Assembly: GCF_030546695.1 (NCBI RefSeq)
Contig: NZ_JAUOTP010000006.1
Span: forward strand, 1 to 64,000
Origin: Sphingomonas natans
Lineage (GTDB): Bacteria > Pseudomonadota > Alphaproteobacteria > Sphingomonadales > Sphingomonadaceae
DNA: 64,000 nucleotides
Direction of reading: 5' to 3'
Shown: in pieces, positions 57,005 to 64,000 of the stretch
How the letters are laid out: every line of letters starts with the position of its first letter
How positions within the stretch are numbered: position 1 is the stretch's first letter
Translations under genes and position numbers: made by a program
Notes under the pieces: model-generated
What the model was told of the DNA's origin: nothing
What the model saw: the letters and a program-made list of their open reading frames with translations, nothing else
Database searches by the model: none

Positions 57005-58756
57005 ATGGTCTCGCGGATATGCGGATGGGCACTCGTCGCCAGTCTTGTCGCTCCCTCTCCCGTCGCGGTCGCGGCACCAGATCATGCCGCGCACGCCCGA
57101 ACCGGATCGCCTGTGCGCTGCGCCAATGGCTCGCCGATTAGCTATACGAACGGGCGAGGCTCGGCTGCGGTCGTCACAGGGCAGGCGATTTCGCCTCCGA
57201 TCGTGGCGGGCCCATTCCCGGCGGCGCCCGTCATCACGCCGGCGGCTCCTCCTGCCCCGCCGCCGCCGCCTTCCGGATTGGCGCGACGACAGGTGCAGAG
57301 CGAAGTGTTTGCCGCGCGATCCATGACAGCGCCGTCAATCTTCTTTCAACCGCAGGACCAAGAGCGCTACGCCGGCAAGGCCGTGGCGCCGATCCACGCG
57401 GTCGCCGACGAGCCGGTTTCGACCTTCTCGATCGATGTCGACACGGGCGCTTACGCCAACGTCCGGCGAATGCTGAATCAGGGGCAGCGCCCGCCCGTCG
57501 CAGCGGTCCGGACAGAGGAACTGCTCAATTATTTCCGCTATGATTATCCGGTCCCTGCGTCGCGCGCCGCGCCCTTCAGCATCACGACCGACGTCTCGCG
57601 CACGCCCTGGAACAAGGACACGCGACTGCTTCGCGTCGGCTTGCGCGGCTATGATGTCGGCGCCTCGAAGCGCCCGGCGGCCAATCTGGTCTTTCTGATC
57701 GACGTATCCGGATCGATGAATTCCCCGGACAAGCTGCCGCTCGTCAAATCGGCGCTCAATCTGCTCGCGGACCGGCTAACACCACGCGATCACGTGTCGA
57801 TCGTCGTCTATGCGGGCGCCGCCGGTATCGTCCTCGAGCCGACGTCGGACCCGGCCTATGTCCATCAGGCCATCGATTGCCTGTCCGCCGGCGGTTCGAC
57901 GGCTGGCGGCGCCGGCATCGCCTTGGCCTATGCCACCGCGCGGGCGACGCGCATTCCCGGCGGCATCAACCGAGTCATCCTCGCGACGGACGGCGACTTC
58001 AACGTCGGCGCAGCAAGCGATGAATCGCTCGAGCAACTGGTCAAGCGCAACCGCGACGACGGCATCACGCTGACGTCGCTTGGGTTCGGCCAGGGCAATT
58101 ACAACGAATCCATGATGGAGAAGATCGCGGACGTCGGAAACGGCAATTACGCTTATATCGACAGCGCGCTCGAAGCGCGAAAGGTGCTGGATGACGAGCT
58201 TTCGGCGACGCTCGTGACAATCGCCAAGGACGTGAAGATCCAGATCGAATTCAATCCGGCCGTGGTCTCGGAATATAGACTGATCGGCTACGAGAACCGC
58301 GCTCTGGCCGAGGAGGATTTCAAGAACGACGCCGTCGATGCGGGCGATATGGGGGCGGGTCATCAGGTAACCGCGCTCTACGAGATCGTCCCCACGGGCG
58401 CAGCCGGCTGGCTGCCCGCGCGACATTTTGCGGCCAACCGCACTGCGGCCGGCGCCGCGAGCGGGTCCGAACTCGCCTGGCTGAAATTGCGATACAAGCT
58501 CGCGAACGGAGCGGCCTCCACATTGGTCGAGCGACCGGTGAAGGCGAGTACCATCGCCTCAGCCGTCGGCCCCAAGGGAGATCAGGCCTTCGCCGCCGCT
58601 GTCGCCGCTTATGGCCAGATCCTGCGCGAGGACAGTCATTTCAACGGCTTCACGCTCGCGGATACGCGGCGACTGGCAGGTGTGCAGTCGGACTATCGTC
58701 GACAAGAGTTTCTCGAACTGACAAGACTCGCGGAGCAGGCGTCGACGGCCAGATAA
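57005..58756 (+). CDS. VWA-domain protein of YfbK type
   Basis: This exported protein of 583 residues has a signal peptide (about 1-24), a Pro-rich linker and the VWA-associated N-terminal region with TFSIDVDTGAYANVRRMLN, typical of YfbK-like proteins. The von Willebrand A domain (about 215-400) has an intact MIDAS motif Asp233-x-Ser-x-Ser in IDVSGSMNS, plus GGSTAGGAG and ATDGDFNVG. A C-terminal YfbK-type region follows (about 400-580). Such proteins bind partners through a metal ion at the envelope; the partner is unknown. GAGAGAGGGG precedes the start. It stands alone. Confidence 0.9.
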   Translation: MVSRICGWALVASLVAPSPVAVAAPDHAAHARTGSPVRCANGSPISYTNGRGSAAVVTGQAISPPIVAGPFPAAPVITPAAPPAPPPPPSGLARRQVQSEVFAARSMTAPSIFFQPQDQERYAGKAVAPIHAVADEPVSTFSIDVDTGAYANVRRMLNQGQRPPVAAVRTEELLNYFRYDYPVPASRAAPFSITTDVSRTPWNKDTRLLRVGLRGYDVGASKRPAANLVFLIDVSGSMNSPDKLPLVKSALNLLADRLTPRDHVSIVVYAGAAGIVLEPTSDPAYVHQAIDCLSAGGSTAGGAGIALAYATARATRIPGGINRVILATDGDFNVGAASDESLEQLVKRNRDDGITLTSLGFGQGNYNESMMEKIADVGNGNYAYIDSALEARKVLDDELSATLVTIAKDVKIQIEFNPAVVSEYRLIGYENRALAEEDFKNDAVDAGDMGAGHQVTALYEIVPTGAAGWLPARHFAANRTAAGAASGSELAWLKLRYKLANGAASTLVERPVKASTIASAVGPKGDQAFAAAVAAYGQILREDSHFNGFTLADTRRLAGVQSDYRRQEFLELTRLAEQASTAR

Positions 58757-58910
58757 CGCATTAGCCCCCGACTTCGTGACTGTGGCGCCGAGGTTTCCAA
58801 GCCTCCCTCGGCGCCACGGCATCAAGCCATTATGCGCTGGTTTGATCCGGCGTGGTGGCTGCTCGAGCCAGTCAGCGGCTTCCCCCGAGAAGGTTAGGGG
58901 GGGATGGGTA

Positions 58911-59462
58911 TCAAGGGATGCTGATCGTTTCGCCCGATTGGAGAGGATAGCCGCGGAGAAGCGCGTCGCTCAGGTCTGCGGCCACCGCAGCATCCTTGCC
59001 CTTGACCGTGCCAGCGGGCCGAACCGTGAGCGCGGTGCCCTGCCAGAGGATTGTCTCGCTCCCTCGCCTTCGGATCCGGAGCTCGAGCTTCGTTCGCTGA
59101 AGGGGGACGCTCCTCGCTTTGTTGATAGGAAACGGAAGAACGACCCCGGCACCGACCCGGTTCGGCGAGTCACTGGTCCGTGCGGCTGGATCGGACTTCG
59201 CAACCGGAGCTGACACCGTCCCGAGCTGGTCTCGGGTTACCGCGAGGTCCGCGACCAGCGCGGCGTGTCCGGCTTCGTCTATCGTCGTGAAGCCCCGCTT
59301 TGTCAGCGCCTGATCGATCGCATCGACGAACACCGGTCGAAGCGGGCCTGATGAACCATCTTGTTTCGCATCGACAGAGATCGTCCCCGGCGAAGACGCC
59401 GAGATGTCCTCCATCTGACCACCAAGGCCTGCTGCCAGCATCAGCGCGGCGAATATGCTCAA
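58911..59462 (-). CDS. Exported protein of unknown function, DUF4136-like by eye
   Basis: This protein of about 183 residues has an N-terminal signal segment (LSIFAALMLAAGLG). The mature part contains FVDAIDQALTKRGFTTIDEA followed by ALVADLAVTRDQ, which recalls periplasmic DUF4136-type proteins. It ends in a strand region with LELRIRRRGSETILWQG and a helix DAAVAADLSDALLRGYP. The start used is a TTG at 59462 after AAGGAA, because upstream in-frame text is not protein-like; the true start could differ. It has no operon partner. Confidence 0.55.
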   Translation of the reverse strand: MSIFAALMLAAGLGGQMEDISASSPGTISVDAKQDGSSGPLRPVFVDAIDQALTKRGFTTIDEAGHAALVADLAVTRDQLGTVSAPVAKSDPAARTSDSPNRVGAGVVLPFPINKARSVPLQRTKLELRIRRRGSETILWQGTALTVRPAGTVKGKDAAVAADLSDALLRGYPLQSGETISIP

Positions 59463-59720
59463 GTCGCATTCCTTATTTTCGATCGCGCTTCTCGAGCGAA
59501 CGATGTTCCTGGCAGAGATGGGCGCTCTTTGTGCCGCCGCTAGGGCGCCTGTCCGATCGCAGCGATCGTTTCGCAGGTGCCGCGGGTCCCCACGGCACGT
59601 CATGCCAGCCACACGCCTGACGCGCGCATTCACGACCAAAAAGTGCGCATGTGACGGTGCGCTTTCGATTTTGACCAAGCAATCAAGCGACCTTATCGCT
59701 ACAGTCTCCGCCCGCGTTGA

Positions 59721-59963
59721 ATGGAGTTGATTTTGAAGCTGCACGGATCGCTGCAAACAAATCTGGAAAGTGCGATCCTGAGCTCGAGACGGCTTCGTGG
59801 GCGCGTCGTCTATTCTGATACGCTCATTCATTGGTCCGACCTGTTGGCTCATGCATGGTGGGAGATCGGCAATACTCCTGCACCCGCTGCTTTCATTCTC
59901 ACCCAGTTGGCCAAGGATCTTGAGGCGGAGCTGGGCATGAGACGGGATGCCGGGCCCGCTTGA
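59721..59963 (+). CDS. Small hypothetical protein
   Basis: The 80-residue protein has plausible globular text (RGRVVYSDTLIHWSDLLAHA, ILTQLAKDLEAELGM). The start may be the ATG at 59721 or a TTG at 59733. It has no signal peptide or membrane segment and no recognised family. It is the last gene before the integration module; whether it belongs to the element is unclear. Confidence 0.4.
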   Translation: MELILKLHGSLQTNLESAILSSRRLRGRVVYSDTLIHWSDLLAHAWWEIGNTPAPAAFILTQLAKDLEAELGMRRDAGPA

Positions 59964-60134
59964 TCGATTGTGCGTTGCTAGCTTAGCCTATGCCGACTGC
60001 CTGCTGGATTTCAGGGCACCAAGCGAGAAGAGCTTGCGCTTCAGCATCATGATTCCGGGGTAAAACACTAATTCGGCTGTCTGCCGCTTGTTAGAAATAA
60101 CTGCGTGTTTTTCTAACAAGAAAGGAGCTTAGCC
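59964..60134. other. Upstream region of the truncated antitoxin gene
   Basis: No gene is seen. It holds the inverted repeat at 60087-60120 and an AAGGAG ribosome binding site just before the remnant gene start at 60135. A promoter for that gene is likely near 60050-60090. Confidence 0.4.
60087..60120. promoter_or_regulatory. Perfect inverted repeat upstream of DUF6088/AbiEi-like remnant
   Basis: CTTGTTAGAAA (60087-60097) and TTTCTAACAAG (60110-60120) are perfect 11-bp inverted copies separated by 12 bases. They end just before an AAGGAG Shine-Dalgarno sequence. AbiEi-type antitoxins autoregulate through inverted repeats in this position, so this is probably the operator of the gene now truncated. 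The repeat itself is intact. Confidence 0.7.
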
Positions 60135-60275
60135 GTGTCTGCGATGGCATATAGAATCATGAAGCGTATCGGCGGTAAGGGTCGCGGTTGGGTGTTCACG
60201 CCCAAGCGCCGGCTTCCCCCTTGGCCGGCGGGCTCAATTGTTTCCGGCACTGCCTTAGTGTCCGGCTTGATCTAA
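60135..60275 (+). pseudogene. 5' remnant of a DUF6088/AbiEi-like antitoxin gene
   Basis: A 46-residue frame starts VSAMAYRIMKRIGGKGRGWV then FTPKR, which matches the beginning of DUF6088 proteins (RI-x-GKGRG-x-VFTPKDFLDLGS). After FTPK the text changes abruptly (RRLPPWPAG) and stops at 60275, so the helix-turn-helix and the rest, about 150 residues, are lost. Its operator and ribosome binding site remain. Such proteins are antitoxins of type IV-like AbiE systems paired with a nucleotidyltransferase; no toxin gene is present. Loss probably occurred when the integration module arrived. The family is identified from memory of the motif. Confidence 0.6.
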
Positions 60276-60522
60276 GACCCTGATCGCGAGATAGTGGCGC
60301 CTGGCGGGCAGACCTTTCATTGGAAAGGTCGCCTCATGATTGCCTCTCTGATTGCTGTCGATCTCCCGGTCCCGCTTTGCGCCGGCTGGTACGAACGATT
60401 TCCCCCTCCTTTACAGACGTGGCCCTCTCGTCGCGCGTCAGCATCGGCGCTCTCTCGTCTCGCGCCTCGAAGGCCGCGACAATCAGCAGTCCGCTGGCAA
60501 TCGCCACCAAGGCCTGAGCGCG

Positions 60523-60858
60523 ATGACGACGCCGCTGCTTAAGCTCGGGGAGGCGGCGGGCCTGCTCGGGGTTCACCCTAACACGCTACGTGCGTGGGTC
60601 CGCGCTGGTCGCGTGCCCGGCGCGCGGTTTGGCCGGGATTGGCGCTTCATTGAGGCCGATCTTGTTGCGGCGACGCGGGAGAGATATTCTGGCTCCGCAC
60701 AGACGCAGCTGAGTGCCGACCGACAGGAGGCAATATGGCACTCTGGACACGTGCAGGAATCTATTACGTCAAACTCACAGCACCGGACGGAACGCTCCTT
60801 AGACGCTCTACTGGAACGACCGACCGGACGAAGGCCGAAGAGTATCACGACAAGCTGA
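60523..60858 (+). CDS. Excisionase-like MerR/HTH_17 protein
   Basis: This protein of about 111 residues has a winged-helix DNA-binding domain of excisionase type in the first 55 residues: LLKLGEAAGLLGVHPNTLRA, then WVRAGRVPGARFGRDWRFIE and ADLVAATR. This layout (GEAA...LGVH..TLRxW...GxIPxxRxGRxWRF) is shared by small proteins encoded just before tyrosine integrases, where they bend attachment-site DNA to steer excision. It overlaps the integrase start by 124 bases in another frame. The C-terminal 50 residues are polar and may be incidental. Confidence 0.75.
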   Translation: MTTPLLKLGEAAGLLGVHPNTLRAWVRAGRVPGARFGRDWRFIEADLVAATRERYSGSAQTQLSADRQEAIWHSGHVQESITSNSQHRTERSLDALLERPTGRRPKSITTS

Positions 60859-61850
60859 AGGCCAGCCTGTGGGACCTTGCCAGACTGAAGCTGAAGCCGA
60901 AGCGGACCTGGGACGAGGCGGCTTTGCGGTGGTTGCAGGAGAAGGCGCACAAGAAGTCCTACAGGGACGATGTGAGCCGGATCCGGTGGTTCACCCGGCA
61001 TCTGCGCGGCAAGACATTGGACCAGGTGAGCAGGGACATGATCGACGGGATCGTGTCGCGCCAACTCTCGAAGTCCAGCGCACGCACGAAGGATCTCTAT
61101 GTGGCGCTCATCCGCGCCATGTTCCGGAAGGCGCAGCGGGAGTGGGAGTGGATCGACCAGATACCGGCGTTCAGGACCTACAGTACGGACAAGTCGGTCA
61201 GGGTCAGATATCTGACCCAGGACCAGGCCAAGGTCCTTCTGGAGCGTCTGCCAGCTCACCAGCGTGAGGTAGTGCTGTTCGCGCTTGCGACGGGCCTGCG
61301 CCAGGGAAACGTTCTTGGTCTTACCTGGGACAGGGTCGACATGACCCGGCGCCAGGCGACGATCGAGCATGGTGACACCAAGAACGGGGATGCTTTGGGC
61401 GTTCCCCTCAACGATGTCGCGATGGGCGTCCTGGGCCGTCAGAAGGGTAAGAACCGCGTCTACGTGTTCACCTATCGGGGCGACAGGCTCCGGTCGGCGA
61501 ACAACCGGGCCTGGCGGTCCGCATTGAAGGCCTGCGGGATCACCAATTTCCGCTGGCATGATCTGCGGCACACTTGGGCGAGCTGGCTCCGGCAGAATGA
61601 CGTGCCCACTTGGGTGCTTCAGGAGCTGGGGGGCTGGAAGTCGGAATCGATGGTGCGCCGCTACGCGCACATGTCGGCGAAGCATCTCCAGCCCTACGCC
61701 GACAAGCTGATTTTTCCGGTCACACCGGAGGGGTCAGCCCAAGTGGTAGAAAAGCCTGCAGAACCGGGTTTTGCGACGGGTCACAAAAATGGTCACAGTG
61801 GAGGCCATTTCCGGCTCAGATTGGTGGCTGGAACCGATGTAAGTAGTTGA
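60735..61850 (+). CDS. int: Tyrosine-family site-specific integrase
   Basis: The 371-residue phage-type integrase has an N-terminal arm-binding-like part (about 1-50) and a SAM-like core-binding domain (about 55-150). The catalytic domain carries Arg189 (ATGLRQGN), His275-x-x-Arg278 (WHDLRHTW), Trp301 in place of the second His (LGGWKS) and the nucleophile Tyr310 (VRRYAHMS). AGGAGGC lies upstream of the ATG. The gene ends 6 bases before the 3' end of tRNA-Lys, the usual position for an element that integrates into a tRNA gene. It is likely the integrase of the element carrying the transfer genes, but a separate smaller element is possible. Confidence 0.95.
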   Translation: MALWTRAGIYYVKLTAPDGTLLRRSTGTTDRTKAEEYHDKLKASLWDLARLKLKPKRTWDEAALRWLQEKAHKKSYRDDVSRIRWFTRHLRGKTLDQVSRDMIDGIVSRQLSKSSARTKDLYVALIRAMFRKAQREWEWIDQIPAFRTYSTDKSVRVRYLTQDQAKVLLERLPAHQREVVLFALATGLRQGNVLGLTWDRVDMTRRQATIEHGDTKNGDALGVPLNDVAMGVLGRQKGKNRVYVFTYRGDRLRSANNRAWRSALKACGITNFRWHDLRHTWASWLRQNDVPTWVLQELGGWKSESMVRRYAHMSAKHLQPYADKLIFPVTPEGSAQVVEKPAEPGFATGHKNGHSGGHFRLRLVAGTDVSS

Positions 61851-61856
61851 TAAATA

Positions 61857-61932
<76 letters not shown>

Positions 61933-62037
61933 ATTCGCCGGGGCGAAGCGCCCGGAAAGCGGCGATCCGCTTGGGCGAGGCGCGCCTTTAGCGAGCCTCC
62001 CTTCCCCTGTAAACACCTCAAATCCAATCCAGCACGA

Positions 62038-63144
62038 TCAGCGTGCCGCAGCCCGCCCCTCGCGGTCGATCGCGATCAGCATTCCCAGGCAGATCAGCAC
62101 CGTCATCATCGCCGATCCGCCGAACGAGACGAGCGGCAGCGGTATGCCCACCACCGGCGCCAGCCCCATCACCATCGACAGGTTGATCGCCACGTAGAAG
62201 AAGATCGTCGTCGCCAGCCCCCCCGCCGCCAGCCGGCCGAAGCGCGTCGCCGCGCGCCTTGCCACGCGCATCCCCCAGCCGATCACGAGCAGATAGCCGG
62301 CAATGATGCCCACGCCGCCCAGCAGCCCCCATTCCTCGGCCATCGTCGCGAAGACGAAGTCGGTATGGCCTTCGGGGAGATAATCGAGATGGCTCTGCGT
62401 GCCGGCCAGGAACCCCTTGCCCGCGATCCCGCCCGATCCGATCGCGATCTTGGACTGGATGATGTGATAGCCCGTGCCGAGCGGATCGCTCTCGGGATTG
62501 AGGAAGATCTCGATGCGGCTGCGCTGATAATCGTGGAGCAGTCCCAAAGCGACCGGGGTCAGCGCCACCAGCGCGGCGATCCCGCCCACGAACAGGCGCA
62601 CCGGAATGCCGGAGAGGAACATCACCACGATCCCGCCGAACACGATCATCAGCGCGGTGCCCAGATCGGGCTGCGCCATCACGAGCACGAACGGCACGCC
62701 GACGAGCGCCGCCGCGGGCCAGATCGCCGACCAGCGGCGGATCTCCGCAGCGGGCAGCATGTCGTAGAACCAGGCGAGCACGAGCACGATCACGGGCTTC
62801 ATCAGCTCGGACGGCTGCAGGCGGATGATGCCGAGGTCGAGCCAGCGCCGCGAGCCGCCCGCGACCGCCCCCAGCGCCTCGACGCCGACGAGCATCGCCA
62901 CCAGCCCGACATAGGCGGGCACGGCGAGCGCCTTCAGCGTCTCCGCTCGGATCCGCGACAGCACCAGCGCGCCGCACAGGAACACGCAGAAGCGTATCCC
63001 CTGGCTGAACGCCCAGGGCCTCAGGCTCCCGCCCGCCGCCGAATAGAGAACGACCAGCCCGAAGCCGCAGATCGCGCAGACGAGCGCGAGCACGCCCCAG
63101 GGCAGCCGCGCGATCGGCGCGGGGACGAGGCTCAGCCGGCTCAA
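62038..63144 (-). CDS. rodA: Peptidoglycan glycosyltransferase RodA
   Basis: This multi-pass SEDS protein of about 368 residues has around ten membrane segments. Signature text includes GGSRRWLDLGIIRLQPSELM, VLVMAQPDLGTALMI, QSKIAIGSGGIAGKGFLAGT, and EGHTDFVFATMAEEWGLLG with the late GIPLPLVSFGGSAMM. RodA polymerises glycan strands for the lateral wall with its partner PBP2. The TTG start at 63144 overlaps the mrdA stop (TTGA); the family begins close to this point. It is chromosomal backbone beyond the tRNA. Confidence 0.97.
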   Translation of the reverse strand: MSRLSLVPAPIARLPWGVLALVCAICGFGLVVLYSAAGGSLRPWAFSQGIRFCVFLCGALVLSRIRAETLKALAVPAYVGLVAMLVGVEALGAVAGGSRRWLDLGIIRLQPSELMKPVIVLVLAWFYDMLPAAEIRRWSAIWPAAALVGVPFVLVMAQPDLGTALMIVFGGIVVMFLSGIPVRLFVGGIAALVALTPVALGLLHDYQRSRIEIFLNPESDPLGTGYHIIQSKIAIGSGGIAGKGFLAGTQSHLDYLPEGHTDFVFATMAEEWGLLGGVGIIAGYLLVIGWGMRVARRAATRFGRLAAGGLATTIFFYVAINLSMVMGLAPVVGIPLPLVSFGGSAMMTVLICLGMLIAIDREGRAAAR

Positions 63145-64000
63145 TCGCCGCGCTCGCCGGGAGGGATCTTGGCGTCGGGCGTCGCGGGATCGGGATTGGC
63201 CTCCTGCTCGGGAGTCGGCCCGGCCAGATGCGCCGTGTCCCAGCGCGCCGTCTCGGCGGCCATCCGCTCGGATATGCCCCCGCCCCATTGCGCCTCGTTG
63301 GCGGCCAGCGTCGCCATCGCCCGCTCGGGCGCAAACAGCCAGGTCATGACGTCGCGCGCGACGACGGCGGCGGCCGCGCCATGGCCGGCATGCTCCAGCG
63401 TCACGCCGATCGCGTAGCGCGGATTGTCGAAGGGCGCGAAGCCCAGAAAGTGTCCATGATCGCGCAATTTCCAGTCGCCGCCCGTACCGAGCGCGCCGGC
63501 GCGCCCGGCGAGGCGATCGGCCATGCTGATCCGCCGCACCTGCGCACTGCCGGTCTTGCCCGCCATTTCGACCCCGGCGACGGGCAGGCGCGCGGCGATC
63601 GCGGTGCCGCCGCCGCCGACCACGTCGCGCATCGCCCGGTGGATGAAATCGACATGCTCGGAATCGAAGCCGATGGGCGGCCCCTGCGGGCCATAATGTT
63701 TGTTGCCGATGATCCGCGGCTGCAGCACCTGCCCGCTCGCGATCCGGCTCGCCATCACCGCCAGCTGCAGCGGATTGACGAGCATATAGCCCTGCCCGAT
63801 CGCGCTGTTGACCGTGTCCGCCGCGGTCCAGGGCTTGTGATATTTGGCGAGCTTCCACGCGGTGTCGGGCACCGTGCCGTAGCGCTGCGATCGGAAGGGC
63901 AGTTCGTATTTCTCGCCCATGCCGAGCAGCCGCGCCATCCGTGCGATCTGGTCGATGCCGATGCGCCGCGCCATCGTGTAGAAATAGATGTCGCAGCTCT
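63141..64000 (-). CDS. mrdA: Penicillin-binding protein 2 (partial, 5' end outside window)
   Basis: The visible C-terminal part of about 286 residues contains the transpeptidase KTG motif (GKTGSAQ), text SAIGQGYMLVNPLQLAVMAS, and HGHFLGFAPFDNPRYAIGV, all typical of PBP2. The catalytic Ser motif (SxxK) and the SxN motif lie upstream, beyond the window edge or near it. PBP2 cross-links peptidoglycan made by RodA. The stop overlaps the rodA start. The Pro-rich C-terminal tail (about the last 25 residues) is species-specific. Confidence 0.95.
   Translation of the reverse strand, partial: SCDIYFYTMARRIGIDQIARMARLLGMGEKYELPFRSQRYGTVPDTAWKLAKYHKPWTAADTVNSAIGQGYMLVNPLQLAVMASRIASGQVLQPRIIGNKHYGPQGPPIGFDSEHVDFIHRAMRDVVGGGGTAIAARLPVAGVEMAGKTGSAQVRRISMADRLAGRAGALGTGGDWKLRDHGHFLGFAPFDNPRYAIGVTLEHAGHGAAAAVVARDVMTWLFAPERAMATLAANEAQWGGGISERMAAETARWDTAHLAGPTPEQEANPDPATPDAKIPPGERGD

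Noticed and set aside
60311-60330. Perfect hairpin GACCTTTC/GAAAGGTC as a terminator
   Set aside because: No T-run follows on either strand and no gene ends just before it on the strand where it could act; it may be a chance palindrome or an integrase-related site.

Overview
The window looks like a chromosomal segment of a sphingomonad (Sphingomonas, Sphingobium or a relative, Alphaproteobacteria). The basis is GC-rich DNA, a PEP-CTERM protein of the sphingomonad type, a FecI/FecR/TonB-receptor/isopeptidase lasso peptide locus of the kind known from sphingomonads and caulobacters, and an F-type transfer cluster. The species assignment is inference.

Most of the window appears to be an integrative element or a stack of integrated segments. 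Its right edge is clear: a tyrosine integrase (60735-61850) stops 6 bases from the 3' end of a tRNA-Lys(CUU) gene (61857-61932, minus). Beyond it lie ordinary chromosomal cell-wall genes, rodA and mrdA. The left edge, a relaxase and a coupling protein were not found in the window.

Layout. (1) 0.4-4.9 kb: a membrane protein and an unrecognised three-gene operon; its second product resembles a class III nucleotidyl cyclase and its third is a membrane protein with pentapeptide-like repeats. A phenylalanine hydroxylase fragment follows. (2) 5.6-15 kb: a PEP-CTERM protein, small regulators, short-chain dehydrogenases with LysR and MmyB-type regulators, and a YCII protein, interspersed with five copies of a degenerate intergenic repeat. 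(3) 15.1-20.4 kb, minus: a probable defence operon of an MBL-fold protein, an E2-E1-JAB fusion, a patatin phospholipase and a HEPN protein. It resembles type II CBASS but has no visible CD-NTase or ubiquitin-like protein. (4) 21.5-31.6 kb: a complete lasso peptide locus: sigma factor, anti-sigma factor, TonB receptor and isopeptidase on plus; cyclase, RRE/protease, a 44-aa precursor, GntR and XRE regulators on minus. (5) 32.2-54.9 kb, plus: an F-type type IV secretion cluster (pilin, TraL, E, K, B, V, C, W, U, N in two genes, TrbC, signal peptidase, TraF, TraH, TraG), interrupted by a minus-strand VapBC module and a lone AbrB-like gene. (6) 54.9-60 kb: a small membrane protein, an SGNH hydrolase variant, a LuxR-type receptor without a neighbouring luxI, a VWA protein and minor genes. 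(7) 60.1-61.9 kb: the 5' remnant of a DUF6088/AbiEi-like antitoxin gene with an intact upstream inverted repeat, an excisionase-like protein, the integrase and the tRNA.

How the parts may work together: the transfer cluster would build a conjugative pilus and mating bridge. VapBC could stabilise the element, the 15-20 kb operon could protect the host from phage, and the lasso locus makes a peptide and probably takes it up through its TonB receptor for hydrolysis by its isopeptidase. Functions are inferred from motifs read by eye; no database search was run.
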